The notes beneath the pieces are model-generated. The model was not told the DNA's origin and searched no databases. It saw nothing but the letters and a program-made list of their open reading frames with translations. From Thiocapsa bogorovii (lineage in GTDB: Bacteria; Pseudomonadota; Gammaproteobacteria; Chromatiales; Chromatiaceae): a stretch of DNA of 64,000 nt. Position numbers and translations under genes: made by a program. The stretch lies in the NCBI RefSeq assembly GCF_021228795.1, contig NZ_CP089309.1, positions 310,001 through 374,000 of the forward strand, given 5' to 3'. How positions within the stretch are numbered: position 1 is the stretch's first letter; every line of letters begins with the position of its first letter. Positions 33,184 through 43,961 of this stretch are shown here, in pieces.

Positions 33184-34587
33184 TCAGATTGCGGAACAGC
33201 TGTCCCGAGAAGGGTTCAAATCGGGGTTCAGGACCCGGTGAAGTGCTCGGGTCAGAAGGGCATGGCGCTCCGGCGTCGAAGGTACCCCCGGGGGGACCGG
33301 GATGCGCACCCTCCATCCGTCGCCGGGTGCGAGTTGAAGCTCGGCGTCGTCGACGCTTCTCATGCTCTCCAAGCGGAAGCGGTGATTCCCGGCCGGGGTC
33401 AACAACTCCAGCTCGTCACCCACCGCGAAGCGGTTCTTGACCGTGACGTCCACCCAGCCGTCGCGACTGCCGGTGACCTCGCCGACAAAGATCTGCCGCT
33501 GGTTGCGCGAGGCCCCGTCGTCGTAGTTCTGCAGCTCGCTCGGCGCGTGGCGCCGATAAAATCCCTCGGTGTAGCCACGGTTGGCGAGCCCTTCCAAATC
33601 AGTCAGCAGAGCGCTCCGGAACGCACGCCCGGCGAGCGCGTCGTCGATCGCGGCACGATAGACTTGGGCGGTCCGGGCAACATAATAATGCGACTTGGTC
33701 CGGCCCTCGATCTTCAGCGAATCGATGCCGATCGACACCAGACGCGCGACATGCTCGACGGCGCGCAGGTCGCGCGAGTTGAGGATATAGGTCCCCTCCT
33801 CGTCCTCGAAGATCGGGAGATAGGAGCCCGGGCGCTCGCGTTCTTCGAGCAAATAGACCTCGTCGGCAGCCGGATGCCGTGTCGCGCCCGTGATCTCGCC
33901 GCTCATTCCGCCCGTGGCGTCCATGGCTGGGTCCGAGGCGGCCGCGAGAGGCTCGGTCGATGCCGTACTCGCCACCCGATAGTCCCAACGGCAGGCGTTG
34001 GTGCAGGCGCCCTGGTTGGCATCGCGATGATTGAAATAGCCCGACAGCAGACAGCGCCCCGAGTAGGCGATACAGAGTGCGCCGTGTACGAAGACCTCGA
34101 GCTCGACATCGGGACAGGTGTCCCGGATCTCGGCCACCTCGTCCAACGACAGCTCGCGCGAGAGGATCACCCGCGAGATCCCCTGCGCTGCCCAGAAGCG
34201 CACCGCCGCGGAATTGGTGGTGTTCGCCTGGACCGAAAGGTGGATCGCCTGATCAGGCCAGCGCTTGCGCACCAGCATGATCAGGCCGGGGTCGGCCATG
34301 ATGAGTGCATCCGGAGCCATCGCAACGATGGGCTCCAGATCTGCGATGAAGCTCTTGAGCTTCGACCCACGGGAGAGGATGTTCGCTGCGAGGTAGAAGC
34401 GCTTGCCCTCTGCATGCGCCTCGGTGACCGCGCTGCCGAGCGTTGCCCCGTCGAAGGCATTGTTGCGCACCCGCAAGCTATATCTCGGCAGTCCGGCATA
34501 GACCGCGTCCGCTCCGTAGGCGAAAGCGTAGCGCATGGCGCGCGGCGAGCCTGCAGGCGAGAGGAGCTCCGGTCGCGGAGGGCTCAA
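33184..34587 (-). CDS. trhP: U32 family protein TrhP (YegQ), tRNA uridine hydroxylation
   Basis: A 467-aa U32 'peptidase' family protein. E. coli TrhP (YegQ) is needed to form 5-hydroxyuridine at tRNA position 34. Typical segments are MSPPRPELLSPAGSPRAM, FAYGADAVYAGLPRYSLR, VHGALCIAYSGRCLLSGYFNHRDANQGACTNACRWDY with the four cysteines (iron-sulfur type), LKIEGRTKSHYYVA and the C-terminal beta domain VGEVTG. An insertion after the Cys region (VASTASTEPLAAASDP...) is variable in the family. The TTG start overlaps the stop of the ChaN-like gene by four bases. Confidence 0.9.
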   Translation of the reverse strand: MSPPRPELLSPAGSPRAMRYAFAYGADAVYAGLPRYSLRVRNNAFDGATLGSAVTEAHAEGKRFYLAANILSRGSKLKSFIADLEPIVAMAPDALIMADPGLIMLVRKRWPDQAIHLSVQANTTNSAAVRFWAAQGISRVILSRELSLDEVAEIRDTCPDVELEVFVHGALCIAYSGRCLLSGYFNHRDANQGACTNACRWDYRVASTASTEPLAAASDPAMDATGGMSGEITGATRHPAADEVYLLEERERPGSYLPIFEDEEGTYILNSRDLRAVEHVARLVSIGIDSLKIEGRTKSHYYVARTAQVYRAAIDDALAGRAFRSALLTDLEGLANRGYTEGFYRRHAPSELQNYDDGASRNQRQIFVGEVTGSRDGWVDVTVKNRFAVGDELELLTPAGNHRFRLESMRSVDDAELQLAPGDGWRVRIPVPPGVPSTPERHALLTRALHRVLNPDLNPSRDSCSAI

Positions 34588-35759
34588 TGCAGCTCTACCT
34601 GGAAACTCAGTCGCTCGTCGGCCCCGAGCGTGCGCTTGCGCAACACCTCGACGGGCATCTTCTCGCCCGGCCCCTTATCGAGCAAGGCGATGCGCACGTC
34701 GGCATAGGCGCTCACCGGCTGATCGCCGATCTGGACGATGCGGTCCCCTTCCTGGATACCCGCGTCCTTCGCACCGCTCGTCTCGGCGAACCCCTGGATG
34801 ACCGCACCGCCGCGATCGACGCCGGATTCGAGCATGACGCCGAGCAGACCGGAGGCGGGCAAAGCGACCTCCTTCGGATACAGAAAGAAATCAGCCGCAT
34901 CCGGATCCATGGGGCGCTGTGTCCCATTGAGGATGATTGCCGTCGGGACGTCGAGACGCCGCGTCAGCCGGCTGGGGATGCCCTGACCGTACTCGACATG
35001 ACCGGATCCAGCCAGGACGACAAAGGTGCGCTCCGGGTTCTCCTCGAGATAGACCGCAGCGCGCTCGGCCATTCCTTCGTCCCAGAGGAGCTGGACCTCG
35101 AGGAAGTTCTCCACATCCTGCTGGCGCTCGCTGGGGTGCATCGCGAATACGGCTTCGATACGCTCGCGATAGGTCGGATCGCTGCGATCGATTTCGGCCG
35201 GAATCCGGGCGCGCTCGGCCTCGGTCAGACCGGCGATGCCGACCTCGCCGACGCGCCGAGTCAGCTCGGCCTCGAGGTTTAGGGCGATGACCGGGATACC
35301 GTGCTCTCGCGCAAAGCGCAGGATGGGACGATAAAGCCGATAATCGAAGCGCCAGCGGTCGAAATATTCCGTACGGCGCAGGAACTCAGCCTCGTCGACA
35401 TCGCCCGCCAGATAGGCGTCGATCGCGGATTGATAGGGCTGCTGAAAGAATTCCATCCCGATCGCCAGGGGCTTGCCGCGTGCGTGCAGCCCTTCGATCA
35501 CGGCGAGTTGGTTGAGATGGTCCTCATAGCGATCATGGCTTTCGCCGACGAAGACAACTCGCCGATCGGCTATGCGATCGAGCAAGTCGCTCATGTCCGA
35601 AAGGGCGCCGAGATCCAGGACACGGGTCCCCGGATCGGGCGCCTGCGTAGCTTCTGTTTGTGCTGGGGGTTCCTGCGCGGGCGCGGGATCGGACCCGGCG
35701 CCGGCGCCGGAGACCAGCGCAGCGGTGACGACGAACATCGAAAAACGAAGATACGACAC
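34584..35759 (-). CDS. ChaN-like haem-binding domain fused to a C-terminal PDZ domain
   Basis: A secreted 391-aa protein. GTG 35759 is preferred because GAGAGGA lies 7-8 bp upstream and the N-terminus becomes a normal signal peptide (SYLRFSMFVVTAALVSGAGAG); ATG 35780 would add acidic residues in front. The Cofac_haem_bdg (ChaN/Tiki-like) domain has VVFVGESHDRYEDHLNQL, AIGMEFFQQPYQ and VVLAGSGHVEYGQGIPSRL. The last 85 residues form a PDZ domain (SGLLGVMLES...AKDAGIQEGDRIVQIGDQPV). Its stop overlaps the TrhP start. It may bind haem or cleave a peptide; neither is shown. Confidence 0.85.
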   Translation of the reverse strand: MSYLRFSMFVVTAALVSGAGAGSDPAPAQEPPAQTEATQAPDPGTRVLDLGALSDMSDLLDRIADRRVVFVGESHDRYEDHLNQLAVIEGLHARGKPLAIGMEFFQQPYQSAIDAYLAGDVDEAEFLRRTEYFDRWRFDYRLYRPILRFAREHGIPVIALNLEAELTRRVGEVGIAGLTEAERARIPAEIDRSDPTYRERIEAVFAMHPSERQQDVENFLEVQLLWDEGMAERAAVYLEENPERTFVVLAGSGHVEYGQGIPSRLTRRLDVPTAIILNGTQRPMDPDAADFFLYPKEVALPASGLLGVMLESGVDRGGAVIQGFAETSGAKDAGIQEGDRIVQIGDQPVSAYADVRIALLDKGPGEKMPVEVLRKRTLGADERLSFQVELH

Positions 35760-35897
35760 GACGGAATCCTCTCTGGTCATGAGCCGATTGGGCCCGCATG
35801 TTGACGTACCCGGTACCGGATGCACCGGGTATAGCTTGGCGCAATGCGGACTGCTCGCTCGCGCTCCCGACCTTTCAAACGATTGGAACCTAGACTG

Positions 35898-38033
35898 ATG
35901 CGAAACCGGTTCGTTTCAAGCCTCCTGCTGACGATCTCCACACTGCTCGGGTCGACGCACATCGCGGCAGGCTCAGCGCTCGTCGCGCACGACCTCCATG
36001 CACGTATCGACCCTGATGCGGGCACCCTGCAGGTGCGAGATACGCTGACGTTCCCGGACGACAGACCGGAGTGGTTGCTGCTGCTTCACGCCGGGATGGA
36101 GCCGAAAGTCACCTCCGGAAATGCGCGGATCGACGCCGCCGAAAGCCTCGAGCATCTGACGGGCTATCGGCTTCGCATCACCGCGCCGGGCCCCGTCACC
36201 TTGACCTACGGCGGGTCGATCCGTCACGCGCGCGAGCAGATCGCCGAGGGCATGGGGCGTGCCCGCGAATGGTCGCGCGGCACCATCGCCTCGGAGGGCG
36301 TCTTTCTCGACGGCAACAGCGGGTGGTATCCGCGCATCCCGGACAGCCTTCAGACCTTCACGCTCGCGGTGACGCTCCCGAACGGATGGACCGCAGTTTC
36401 GCAAGGGGAAGGTCCCGGCGATCCGGCAAGCGGCCAGTCCCGCTGGCGCGAAAGCCATCCGCAGGATGACATCTATCTGATCGCGGCACCTTTCGAGCGG
36501 TATATCGACCGGGGTCAAGTCGGAGACACCGAATACGAGGCCCAAGTCTACCTGCGTGAAGCCGACGCCGCCCTCGCTCAGCGCTATTTGGACGCGACGG
36601 AGACCTACATCAACCTCTACTCCGCGTTGATCGGCGACTATCCGTTCGCCAAGTTCGCGCTGATCGAGAACTTCTGGGAGACCGGCTACGGCATGCCCTC
36701 CTTCACGCTACTCGGCCCCCAAGTCATTCGCCTGCCGTTTATCATCCACACCTCCTACCCCCATGAGATCCTCCACAACTGGTGGGGCAATGGCGTCTAT
36801 GTCGACTACGCGGCGGGAAATTGGGCGGAGGGGCTCACGACTTATCTGGCCGATCACCTGCTTCGCGAGCGCGCCGGCGAGGGTTGGATTTATCGGCGCG
36901 AGATGCTCAAGGGTTATGCCGATTATGTGCGAGACAGCAGCGATTTCCCGGTCGTCGAGTTCCGCGGCCGGCACGGCGCAGCCTCCCAAGCAATCGGTTA
37001 CGGCAAGAGCGCCATGCTCTTCCACATGCTGCGGCGCCAGCTCGGCGACGATGTATTCAAGGCCGGACTTGCGCGCGTCTGGACCGACAACCGTTTCCGT
37101 GTCGCCGACTTCGACGATCTGCGCCGCTCGTTCGAGGCCGCGAGCGGACGGGATCTCGGAGACTTTTTCCGGACATGGACAACACGCACCGGAGCGCCGC
37201 GACTCCGCCTCGCGGAGGTCGCGGTCGTACCCACGGGCGTGGGAGACATCACGGGCTACGAGCTGACCGGCCGGATCGAGCAGACCCAAGGCGGCGAGCC
37301 CTTCCCCGTGCGTGTCCCCGTAATCGTTCACCAAGAGACCGGCGACCCGGTCAGTCTCGTCGTCGAGGTCGGCGGGGCGAGCGCTGACTTCAAGGTGCGC
37401 CTGCCGTCCGCGCCGATCCGGGTGGCGGTTGATCCCTGGCTCGACGTCTTCCGCGAGCTGCTTCCGGGTGAGACACCCGTCGCACTGAGCAACCTTTTCG
37501 GTTCCGAGCGCGGGCTCATGATCCTGCCCGCCGCGGCACCCGAGGCATTCAAGGACGGCTACGAGCGACTGGCCGAGGCTTGGAAGTCAGGCCATCCGGG
37601 CTGGGATGCTCAGTGGGACGACGCACTCGAGGCGCTTCCGGAGGACCGAGCGATCTGGGTGTTGGGCTGGGAGAACCGCTGGATCGATCAATTCGCTCGG
37701 GTGGCACGAGGATTTGCGCTGGAGCCGGCGCAGCGCCGTCTCCGACTCGGCGGCGGGGAGGAGCTCGAGGGCACGCACGTCAGCGCGGTCCTGACCGCGT
37801 GGCGCGACCGACAACCTCTCGGCTGGCTCGCCGCAAGCGACCCGACCGCCATCCCAGGTCTCGCGCGCAAGTTGCCGCACTACGGAAAGTACAGCTACCT
37901 CGTCTTCACCGGCAGCGCGCCCGAAAATCAGGCGAAAGGCCAATGGCCCTCGGGCGACTCCGAGCTCATCGTCTGGCTCGGCCCGAAGCGCACCCTGCCG
38001 CCGCTCGCCGAACCACCCGCGCTGGTACCCTAA
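35898..38033 (+). CDS. M1-family zinc metallopeptidase-like secreted protein
   Basis: A 711-aa secreted protein starting at ATG 35898 with a signal peptide (SSLLLTISTLLGSTHIAAG). The M1 aminopeptidase core has H289-E-I-L-H293 and E311 (NWAEGLTTY), the zinc ligands and catalytic Glu, preceded by an FWETGYGMPSFTLLG segment in place of the usual GxMEN exopeptidase motif. A C-terminal domain with a hydrolase-like/sandwich region follows. The absence of GxMEN argues against a classic aminopeptidase. It is divergent from the ChaN-PDZ gene, an association that may be functional. Confidence 0.85.
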   Translation: MRNRFVSSLLLTISTLLGSTHIAAGSALVAHDLHARIDPDAGTLQVRDTLTFPDDRPEWLLLLHAGMEPKVTSGNARIDAAESLEHLTGYRLRITAPGPVTLTYGGSIRHAREQIAEGMGRAREWSRGTIASEGVFLDGNSGWYPRIPDSLQTFTLAVTLPNGWTAVSQGEGPGDPASGQSRWRESHPQDDIYLIAAPFERYIDRGQVGDTEYEAQVYLREADAALAQRYLDATETYINLYSALIGDYPFAKFALIENFWETGYGMPSFTLLGPQVIRLPFIIHTSYPHEILHNWWGNGVYVDYAAGNWAEGLTTYLADHLLRERAGEGWIYRREMLKGYADYVRDSSDFPVVEFRGRHGAASQAIGYGKSAMLFHMLRRQLGDDVFKAGLARVWTDNRFRVADFDDLRRSFEAASGRDLGDFFRTWTTRTGAPRLRLAEVAVVPTGVGDITGYELTGRIEQTQGGEPFPVRVPVIVHQETGDPVSLVVEVGGASADFKVRLPSAPIRVAVDPWLDVFRELLPGETPVALSNLFGSERGLMILPAAAPEAFKDGYERLAEAWKSGHPGWDAQWDDALEALPEDRAIWVLGWENRWIDQFARVARGFALEPAQRRLRLGGGEELEGTHVSAVLTAWRDRQPLGWLAASDPTAIPGLARKLPHYGKYSYLVFTGSAPENQAKGQWPSGDSELIVWLGPKRTLPPLAEPPALVP

Positions 38034-38034
38034 G

Positions 38035-38053
38035 AAAAAAAACGCTCAGAGCG
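38035..38053 (-). terminator. weak candidate intrinsic terminator (minus strand)
   Basis: On the minus strand CGCTCTGAGCG (38043-38053; a 4-bp stem) is followed by eight T residues (38035-38042). It lies 0.4 kb after the GH13 stop and at the end of the convergent M1 gene. The stem is short. Confidence 0.3.
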
Positions 38054-38078
38054 GGCCGCACGCATCGGATGGACAACG

Positions 38079-38113
38079 CGCAGGGTGCGGTGAGGGACGA
38101 ACCGCACCCTGCG
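38079..38113. repeat. 13-bp perfect hairpin, repetitive-palindrome type
   Basis: CGCAGGGTGCGGT (38079-38091) and ACCGCACCCTGCG (38101-38113) are perfect inverted copies around a 9-nt loop. There is no T-run on either side. This resembles dispersed extragenic palindromes and is probably a mRNA 3'-end hairpin. Confidence 0.6.
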
Positions 38114-38438
38114 ACGATCGCAGCGGACATCGGTGCGGTTCCTTCGTCACCACACCCTACACGACGGCTCGGACAGGGCGCATCGAGGTGACGCAAACGG
38201 GTCAAGCATCGGCGACCTCGACACACTGGCCCTGCGGACACCCAGGTAGAGCCGGCGGTCACATCGCTCGCGAGGCTCCCGCCTACCCTCCTTGAAGGCG
38301 AACGCCAATCCAGCGTCAGCTGTCACTAAAATCTCCGGCAGCAGTTCGGTCGCATCCTACGCGCGTCGCTGCGTCAGACCGACATCGCCGGCCGCAACTG
38401 CGTCGCGTTGGCCCGAACCGGCTGAGTCGATAGCCGGA

Positions 38439-40607
<2,169 letters not shown>

Positions 40608-40683
40608 GAACAAGACTCCGTGTCTGGGTACGGTAAAGACGCAGCGCGCGTGGACCCCAACGACGCGTGCAGGTCAATCGGGT

Positions 40684-41805
40684 TCAAACCTGCGGCGCGG
40701 GTTCTTCCGTCGACGGCAACGCGTCGGCCTGCTCGGCAGACTCTGACCCTGCATGCAGCCAGGCGAGCAAGAGCTTGTAGCCGAGCACCAAGACGACCGA
40801 GCCGACGAAGAGCCCGATGATGCCGGCACTCAGGAACCCGCCGATCGCACCGACGAAGATGACGGCCATCGGGACATCGACCCCGCGCCCGAGGAGGATG
40901 GGTTTGAGGATGTGCTCCAGACTGTACACGAAGAGACTCCAGACCAGAAACCCGAGGAAGGTCAAGGTTCCGACGTGGAAGAAGACATAGACAAGGATGG
41001 CTACCGTGATCGGGAGGATCCCGATCTGCACCACACACATCACCAGCGCCAGCAAGGCCCAGAGCCCGGCTGCGGGGACGCCGATCGCCAGCCAGCCCAG
41101 CCCGGCGAGGAGCGACTGTATCAAGGCGACGCCGAGAATGCCGCGGGTCACGCTGCGAATGGTGGCCTCGGAGAGCCGGGCGAATTCGACGCCCCGCGCC
41201 CCCGCCAACCGCCGTGCAAAGGCCGCGCTCGCGCGCTGTCCGGCCTCCGCCTGAGCGAGCAAGAAGCCCGCGATCAGAATCGCGACGAGAATGTGAAGGA
41301 GGCCCACACCGGCCCCGCCGGCCACCCCGATCGTCCAGTGCAACGCGACCTTGAGCTCGGGCTCGGTCTCCATGAGCACCGCCCTGAAGTTCGATGAGCC
41401 CTGGTCCCAGATCCGCGCGATGTCGTCGCCGATCAGCGGCAGCTGTGTAACGGCATCGGGCAAGGGCGGAATCTTTAGCGACTCGTGGCTGAAGGCAGCG
41501 ATGACCGTGTGCACCTCCCCGACCAGCGACGCACTGAGCAACAAGGCCGGCACCAGCAACAACGCAAAGCAGAGCAAGGACATGATCACGGCGGCCAGGA
41601 TTCGCCGTCCGTGCAGGACCTGCGTCAGTCGTTCGTAACCCGGATAGAGTCCGATGGCGATGATGATCGCCCATGCGAAGGGCACGATGAAAGGTCGTAC
41701 GATATCGAAACACCAGGCGACCAGGATGGCGATGATCGCAATCCGGATGAACGCCTCGATTGCTCGATCCAAGAAGACGCGATCCCCCTCGCGGCCCTGT
41801 TGCAT
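40684..41805 (-). CDS. AI-2E family transporter (PerM/YdiK-like)
   Basis: A 373-aa polytopic inner-membrane protein with about seven to eight hydrophobic segments: FIRIAIIAILVAWCFDIVRPFIVPFAWA, LHILVAILIAGFLLA and others. The conserved late motif EHILKPILLGRG, where PxxxG follows, and GGFLSAGIIGLFVGPVVL-like sequence (GGFLSAGIIGLFVGSVVLVLGYKLL) are present. The C-terminus is a short acidic cytoplasmic tail. The name reflects a family containing AI-2 exporters; the substrate here is unknown. Confidence 0.88.
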   Translation of the reverse strand: MQQGREGDRVFLDRAIEAFIRIAIIAILVAWCFDIVRPFIVPFAWAIIIAIGLYPGYERLTQVLHGRRILAAVIMSLLCFALLLVPALLLSASLVGEVHTVIAAFSHESLKIPPLPDAVTQLPLIGDDIARIWDQGSSNFRAVLMETEPELKVALHWTIGVAGGAGVGLLHILVAILIAGFLLAQAEAGQRASAAFARRLAGARGVEFARLSEATIRSVTRGILGVALIQSLLAGLGWLAIGVPAAGLWALLALVMCVVQIGILPITVAILVYVFFHVGTLTFLGFLVWSLFVYSLEHILKPILLGRGVDVPMAVIFVGAIGGFLSAGIIGLFVGSVVLVLGYKLLLAWLHAGSESAEQADALPSTEEPAPQV

Positions 41806-41946
41806 GCTCGGTCCCCCCGTTTAGCTCTAAAGCCACTAAGGCCAGCGCTATTTGCCCGGCCATGCTCGGGCCCAACGATACCCCAGCCCGCCCCCGAGCG
41901 CGACAGGGCTCGACGCGCCTCTTGGCTCGCAGCAGCCAGATACGCT

Positions 41947-42621
41947 TTAAAGATCACTCCACATGCGCACGAGGTTCGCGTAGGAACGGTCGACGTAGGC
42001 GGTTGTAGCCTCTGCGTGTGCGGTTTTGAGCAGATGCTCGCGGGCGAGATTCAGCTCGTAGAGAAGCTCTCGGCGTGCGGGATCGCGCACGTAGCTCTGA
42101 ATCCAGGTCAAGGCAACGAGTCGCTCCCCCCGCGTGACCTCCATGACCCGGTGCAGGCTCGATGAGGGATAGACGACGGCGTCGCCCGCGGCCGGTTTGA
42201 TCGTCTGTTCGCCAAATGGGGTGCGGATCGACAGCTCGCCGCCGTCGTAGGACGCGGGATCGTTGAGAAAGATCGTCATGGAGACATCCGAGCGGAAACG
42301 CGGCCCGGTCGTCCCCATGATGGGATCGTCGACATGTTCCCCGTAGGCCATGCCGGGGGTGTAGCGCGCGATGATGGGATCGGCCACACGATGCGGCAGG
42401 ACGCCGAACCGAAATCTTTCGTGATGGCCGAGACTCGCCATGATGATGCGAATAAGCCGCTGCATGCGCTCGGGTTCCGACCGCATCTCTTCGTTGTGCT
42501 TGACCCGACCTGCGGCGAAGCCGGCGGTCAACTTGCCGTCGACGAAGGGCGCGTCGGCGATGGTCTCGTGGATCTTGGCGATCTGGGCGGTGTTGAGAAG
42601 CGCCGGGATGGTCAGCAACAT
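41947..42621 (-). CDS. PKHD-type Fe(II)/2-oxoglutarate hydroxylase, PiuC/YbiX-like
   Basis: A 224-aa dioxygenase starting at ATG 42621 (MLLTIPALLNTAQIAKIHE). The double-stranded beta helix has H96-V-D98 (GEHVDDPIMG), H157 (SSSLHRVMEV) and R167, which bind Fe(II) and 2-oxoglutarate. The C-terminal part (SYVRDPARRELLYEL) is the PiuC extension. PiuC-type genes often sit beside TonB receptors and are iron-regulated; no such neighbour lies here. Confidence 0.92.
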   Translation of the reverse strand: MLLTIPALLNTAQIAKIHETIADAPFVDGKLTAGFAAGRVKHNEEMRSEPERMQRLIRIIMASLGHHERFRFGVLPHRVADPIIARYTPGMAYGEHVDDPIMGTTGPRFRSDVSMTIFLNDPASYDGGELSIRTPFGEQTIKPAAGDAVVYPSSSLHRVMEVTRGERLVALTWIQSYVRDPARRELLYELNLAREHLLKTAHAEATTAYVDRSYANLVRMWSDL

Positions 42622-42968
42622 GGTGTGCTCCGAGGACGACCCGACGAGCGTTTGAGTCGTCGCAGCCGCAAATTGAGATCGATAGACTTGAATCGCGTCT
42701 CGGCATCGGACTCCCCGAGGCCGCGTCGACACAAAGACGCCCAAAGTACCCCGACCGCGATTGATGCAGAGCCCACGTGGATTTTCCGGAAAGCCGGGTG
42801 CGTTCCGCGCGCGCCGATACGAAGGCGTGCCGACGAGGTGTTACGGCTCCTAACGGCGAGGAGGGGCAACGCCGGTCCAAGGTGCGCGGGGCGTGCAATG
42901 CCGCGGAAATCCCACGTGGGCTCGTTATACTAGCCGAGACCATCACCAACGACGCACGAGGCGACCGG
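42622..42968. other. 347-bp divergent intergenic region with long-range inverted repeat
   Basis: It holds the inverted repeat at 42769-42923 and a -10-like TATACT (42926-42931) about 38 bp before the gene at 42969. No good -35 is seen at 16-18 bp. No gene was found. Confidence 0.5.
42769..42923. repeat. 155-bp element with 12-bp perfect inverted ends
   Basis: GAGCCCACGTGG (42769-42780) and CCACGTGGGCTC (42912-42923) are perfect inverted copies. Adding ATTTTCCGG and CCGCGGAAAT extends the match to about 20 bp with gaps. CACGTG is itself a palindrome. A -10-like TATACT follows directly, so this could be a regulator-binding pair or an insertion remnant. Confidence 0.6.
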
Positions 42969-43559
42969 ATGCTTCTGAAAGCCATCATCGACGATCGGAT
43001 CTACGAGCTCAACGTCCCCGATGCCCTGATCGGTCAAGCTCAGCCCTTCTTCGAGAAGCTCGACCAAGACATGGATGCCGGCTGGCAGATGAGCCGGGAG
43101 TGGGTCGAAAAACCGGATCGTCTGCAGCGTTGCCAGATCGTCGCCGATAAGCTGCTCACCGCGCTCGAGTGCGAGAACCAGAAGCTCGGGATGATGATGG
43201 CCGGCTATATTCTCGCGCGCTTGCCCGGGGTCGAATCGGTCGAGCTCGACGTACAGGGCGAGATCCAGAACAACCGCTTCAACCTGACCGAGCATCGACC
43301 GACCGAAGAGACGCCGCGCCCTGCGACGCGTTCCGGCGGCCTCGGTCGGCTCGGTAAGCTCGAGGCGATGGAGCAAGCCGGCAAGGACGTGACCAAGGTC
43401 TTCAAGGTCGGTCGCGGATGGCGGTTCTCGGTCTTCGACCACGTGACCGGCACCTGGCAGGACTCGCCGCTCGCCCCCACCGAGGATGACGCCTCGCGGC
43501 TGCGCCAAGAGGCCTTTAAGGCCCGCTACGAGGCCCTGCAACGGGGTCGCGATCACTGA
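42969..43559 (+). CDS. hypothetical protein, purple-sulfur-bacteria type unknown
   Basis: A 196-aa soluble protein I do not recognise. ATG 42969 is chosen: a longer frame runs upstream, but the protein-like sequence begins at MLLKAIIDDRIYELNVPDALIGQAQ. The N-terminal 110 residues are helical and acidic (FFEKLDQDMDAGWQMSREWVEKP). A variable linker follows (TEHRPTEETPRPATR), then a compact C-terminal domain (KVFKVGRGWRFSVFDHVTGTWQDSPLAP). It has a -10-like box upstream. It precedes a second small unknown and an SLC13 transporter. Confidence 0.6.
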   Translation: MLLKAIIDDRIYELNVPDALIGQAQPFFEKLDQDMDAGWQMSREWVEKPDRLQRCQIVADKLLTALECENQKLGMMMAGYILARLPGVESVELDVQGEIQNNRFNLTEHRPTEETPRPATRSGGLGRLGKLEAMEQAGKDVTKVFKVGRGWRFSVFDHVTGTWQDSPLAPTEDDASRLRQEAFKARYEALQRGRDH

Positions 43560-43600
43560 GCGGGTGCGGGCTTTTCGAACCGGACGAGACGAATCGACCG

Positions 43601-43954
43601 ATGGCCGACCTCTTCAGCGTCACTGCACCTTTGACCCTGCGCTGCCCGAACGGCACGCGAAAGGTCATCGCGGTCTGTTTTCCACATCCACGGGGCCTGC
43701 TCTACCTGGACCTCTTCTGGCATCGGCGCACCCCGCGGGAGGCCGCCCATCTGATCGACGGAGAGCTGCAGGGCGAAGGGCCGTGGAAGATCGGCGGCTG
43801 CGTGATCACCGTCTTGGGTTGTCATCACACGGATCCTGAATTGGCCGCGCCCTATACGGAATGGCGCGCCTATCTGGAATCCGACGAGGGCGTAGACTAC
43901 CCGGGCACCGAGCAGATCCGTGCCATCGCCCGTCGTCTCGGCGCCGCGGTCTGA
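43601..43954 (+). CDS. small conserved hypothetical protein
   Basis: A 117-aa protein beginning MADLFSVTAPLTLRCPNGTRKV. It appears to be a compact beta-rich domain (KVIAVCFPHPRGLLYLDLFWH, GPWKIGGCVITVLGCHHTDPE) with three cysteines. No known motif was found. It lies 41 bp after the gene at 42969 and 7 bp before the SLC13 transporter, so the three may form an operon. No function is proposed. Confidence 0.6.
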   Translation: MADLFSVTAPLTLRCPNGTRKVIAVCFPHPRGLLYLDLFWHRRTPREAAHLIDGELQGEGPWKIGGCVITVLGCHHTDPELAAPYTEWRAYLESDEGVDYPGTEQIRAIARRLGAAV

Positions 43955-43961
43955 TCAGCCG

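Larger units (their letters stand above)
38034..38438. other. 405-bp intergenic region between convergent M1 and GH13 genes
   Basis: It holds the A8 tract and small hairpin at 38035-38053 (candidate terminator for the minus strand) and a 13-bp hairpin at 38079-38113. No gene was seen in the rest. Confidence 0.5.

Noticed and set aside
38079-38113. Rho-independent terminator for the M1 gene
   Set aside because: The hairpin is perfect but no T-run follows on the plus strand; recorded as a hairpin repeat only.
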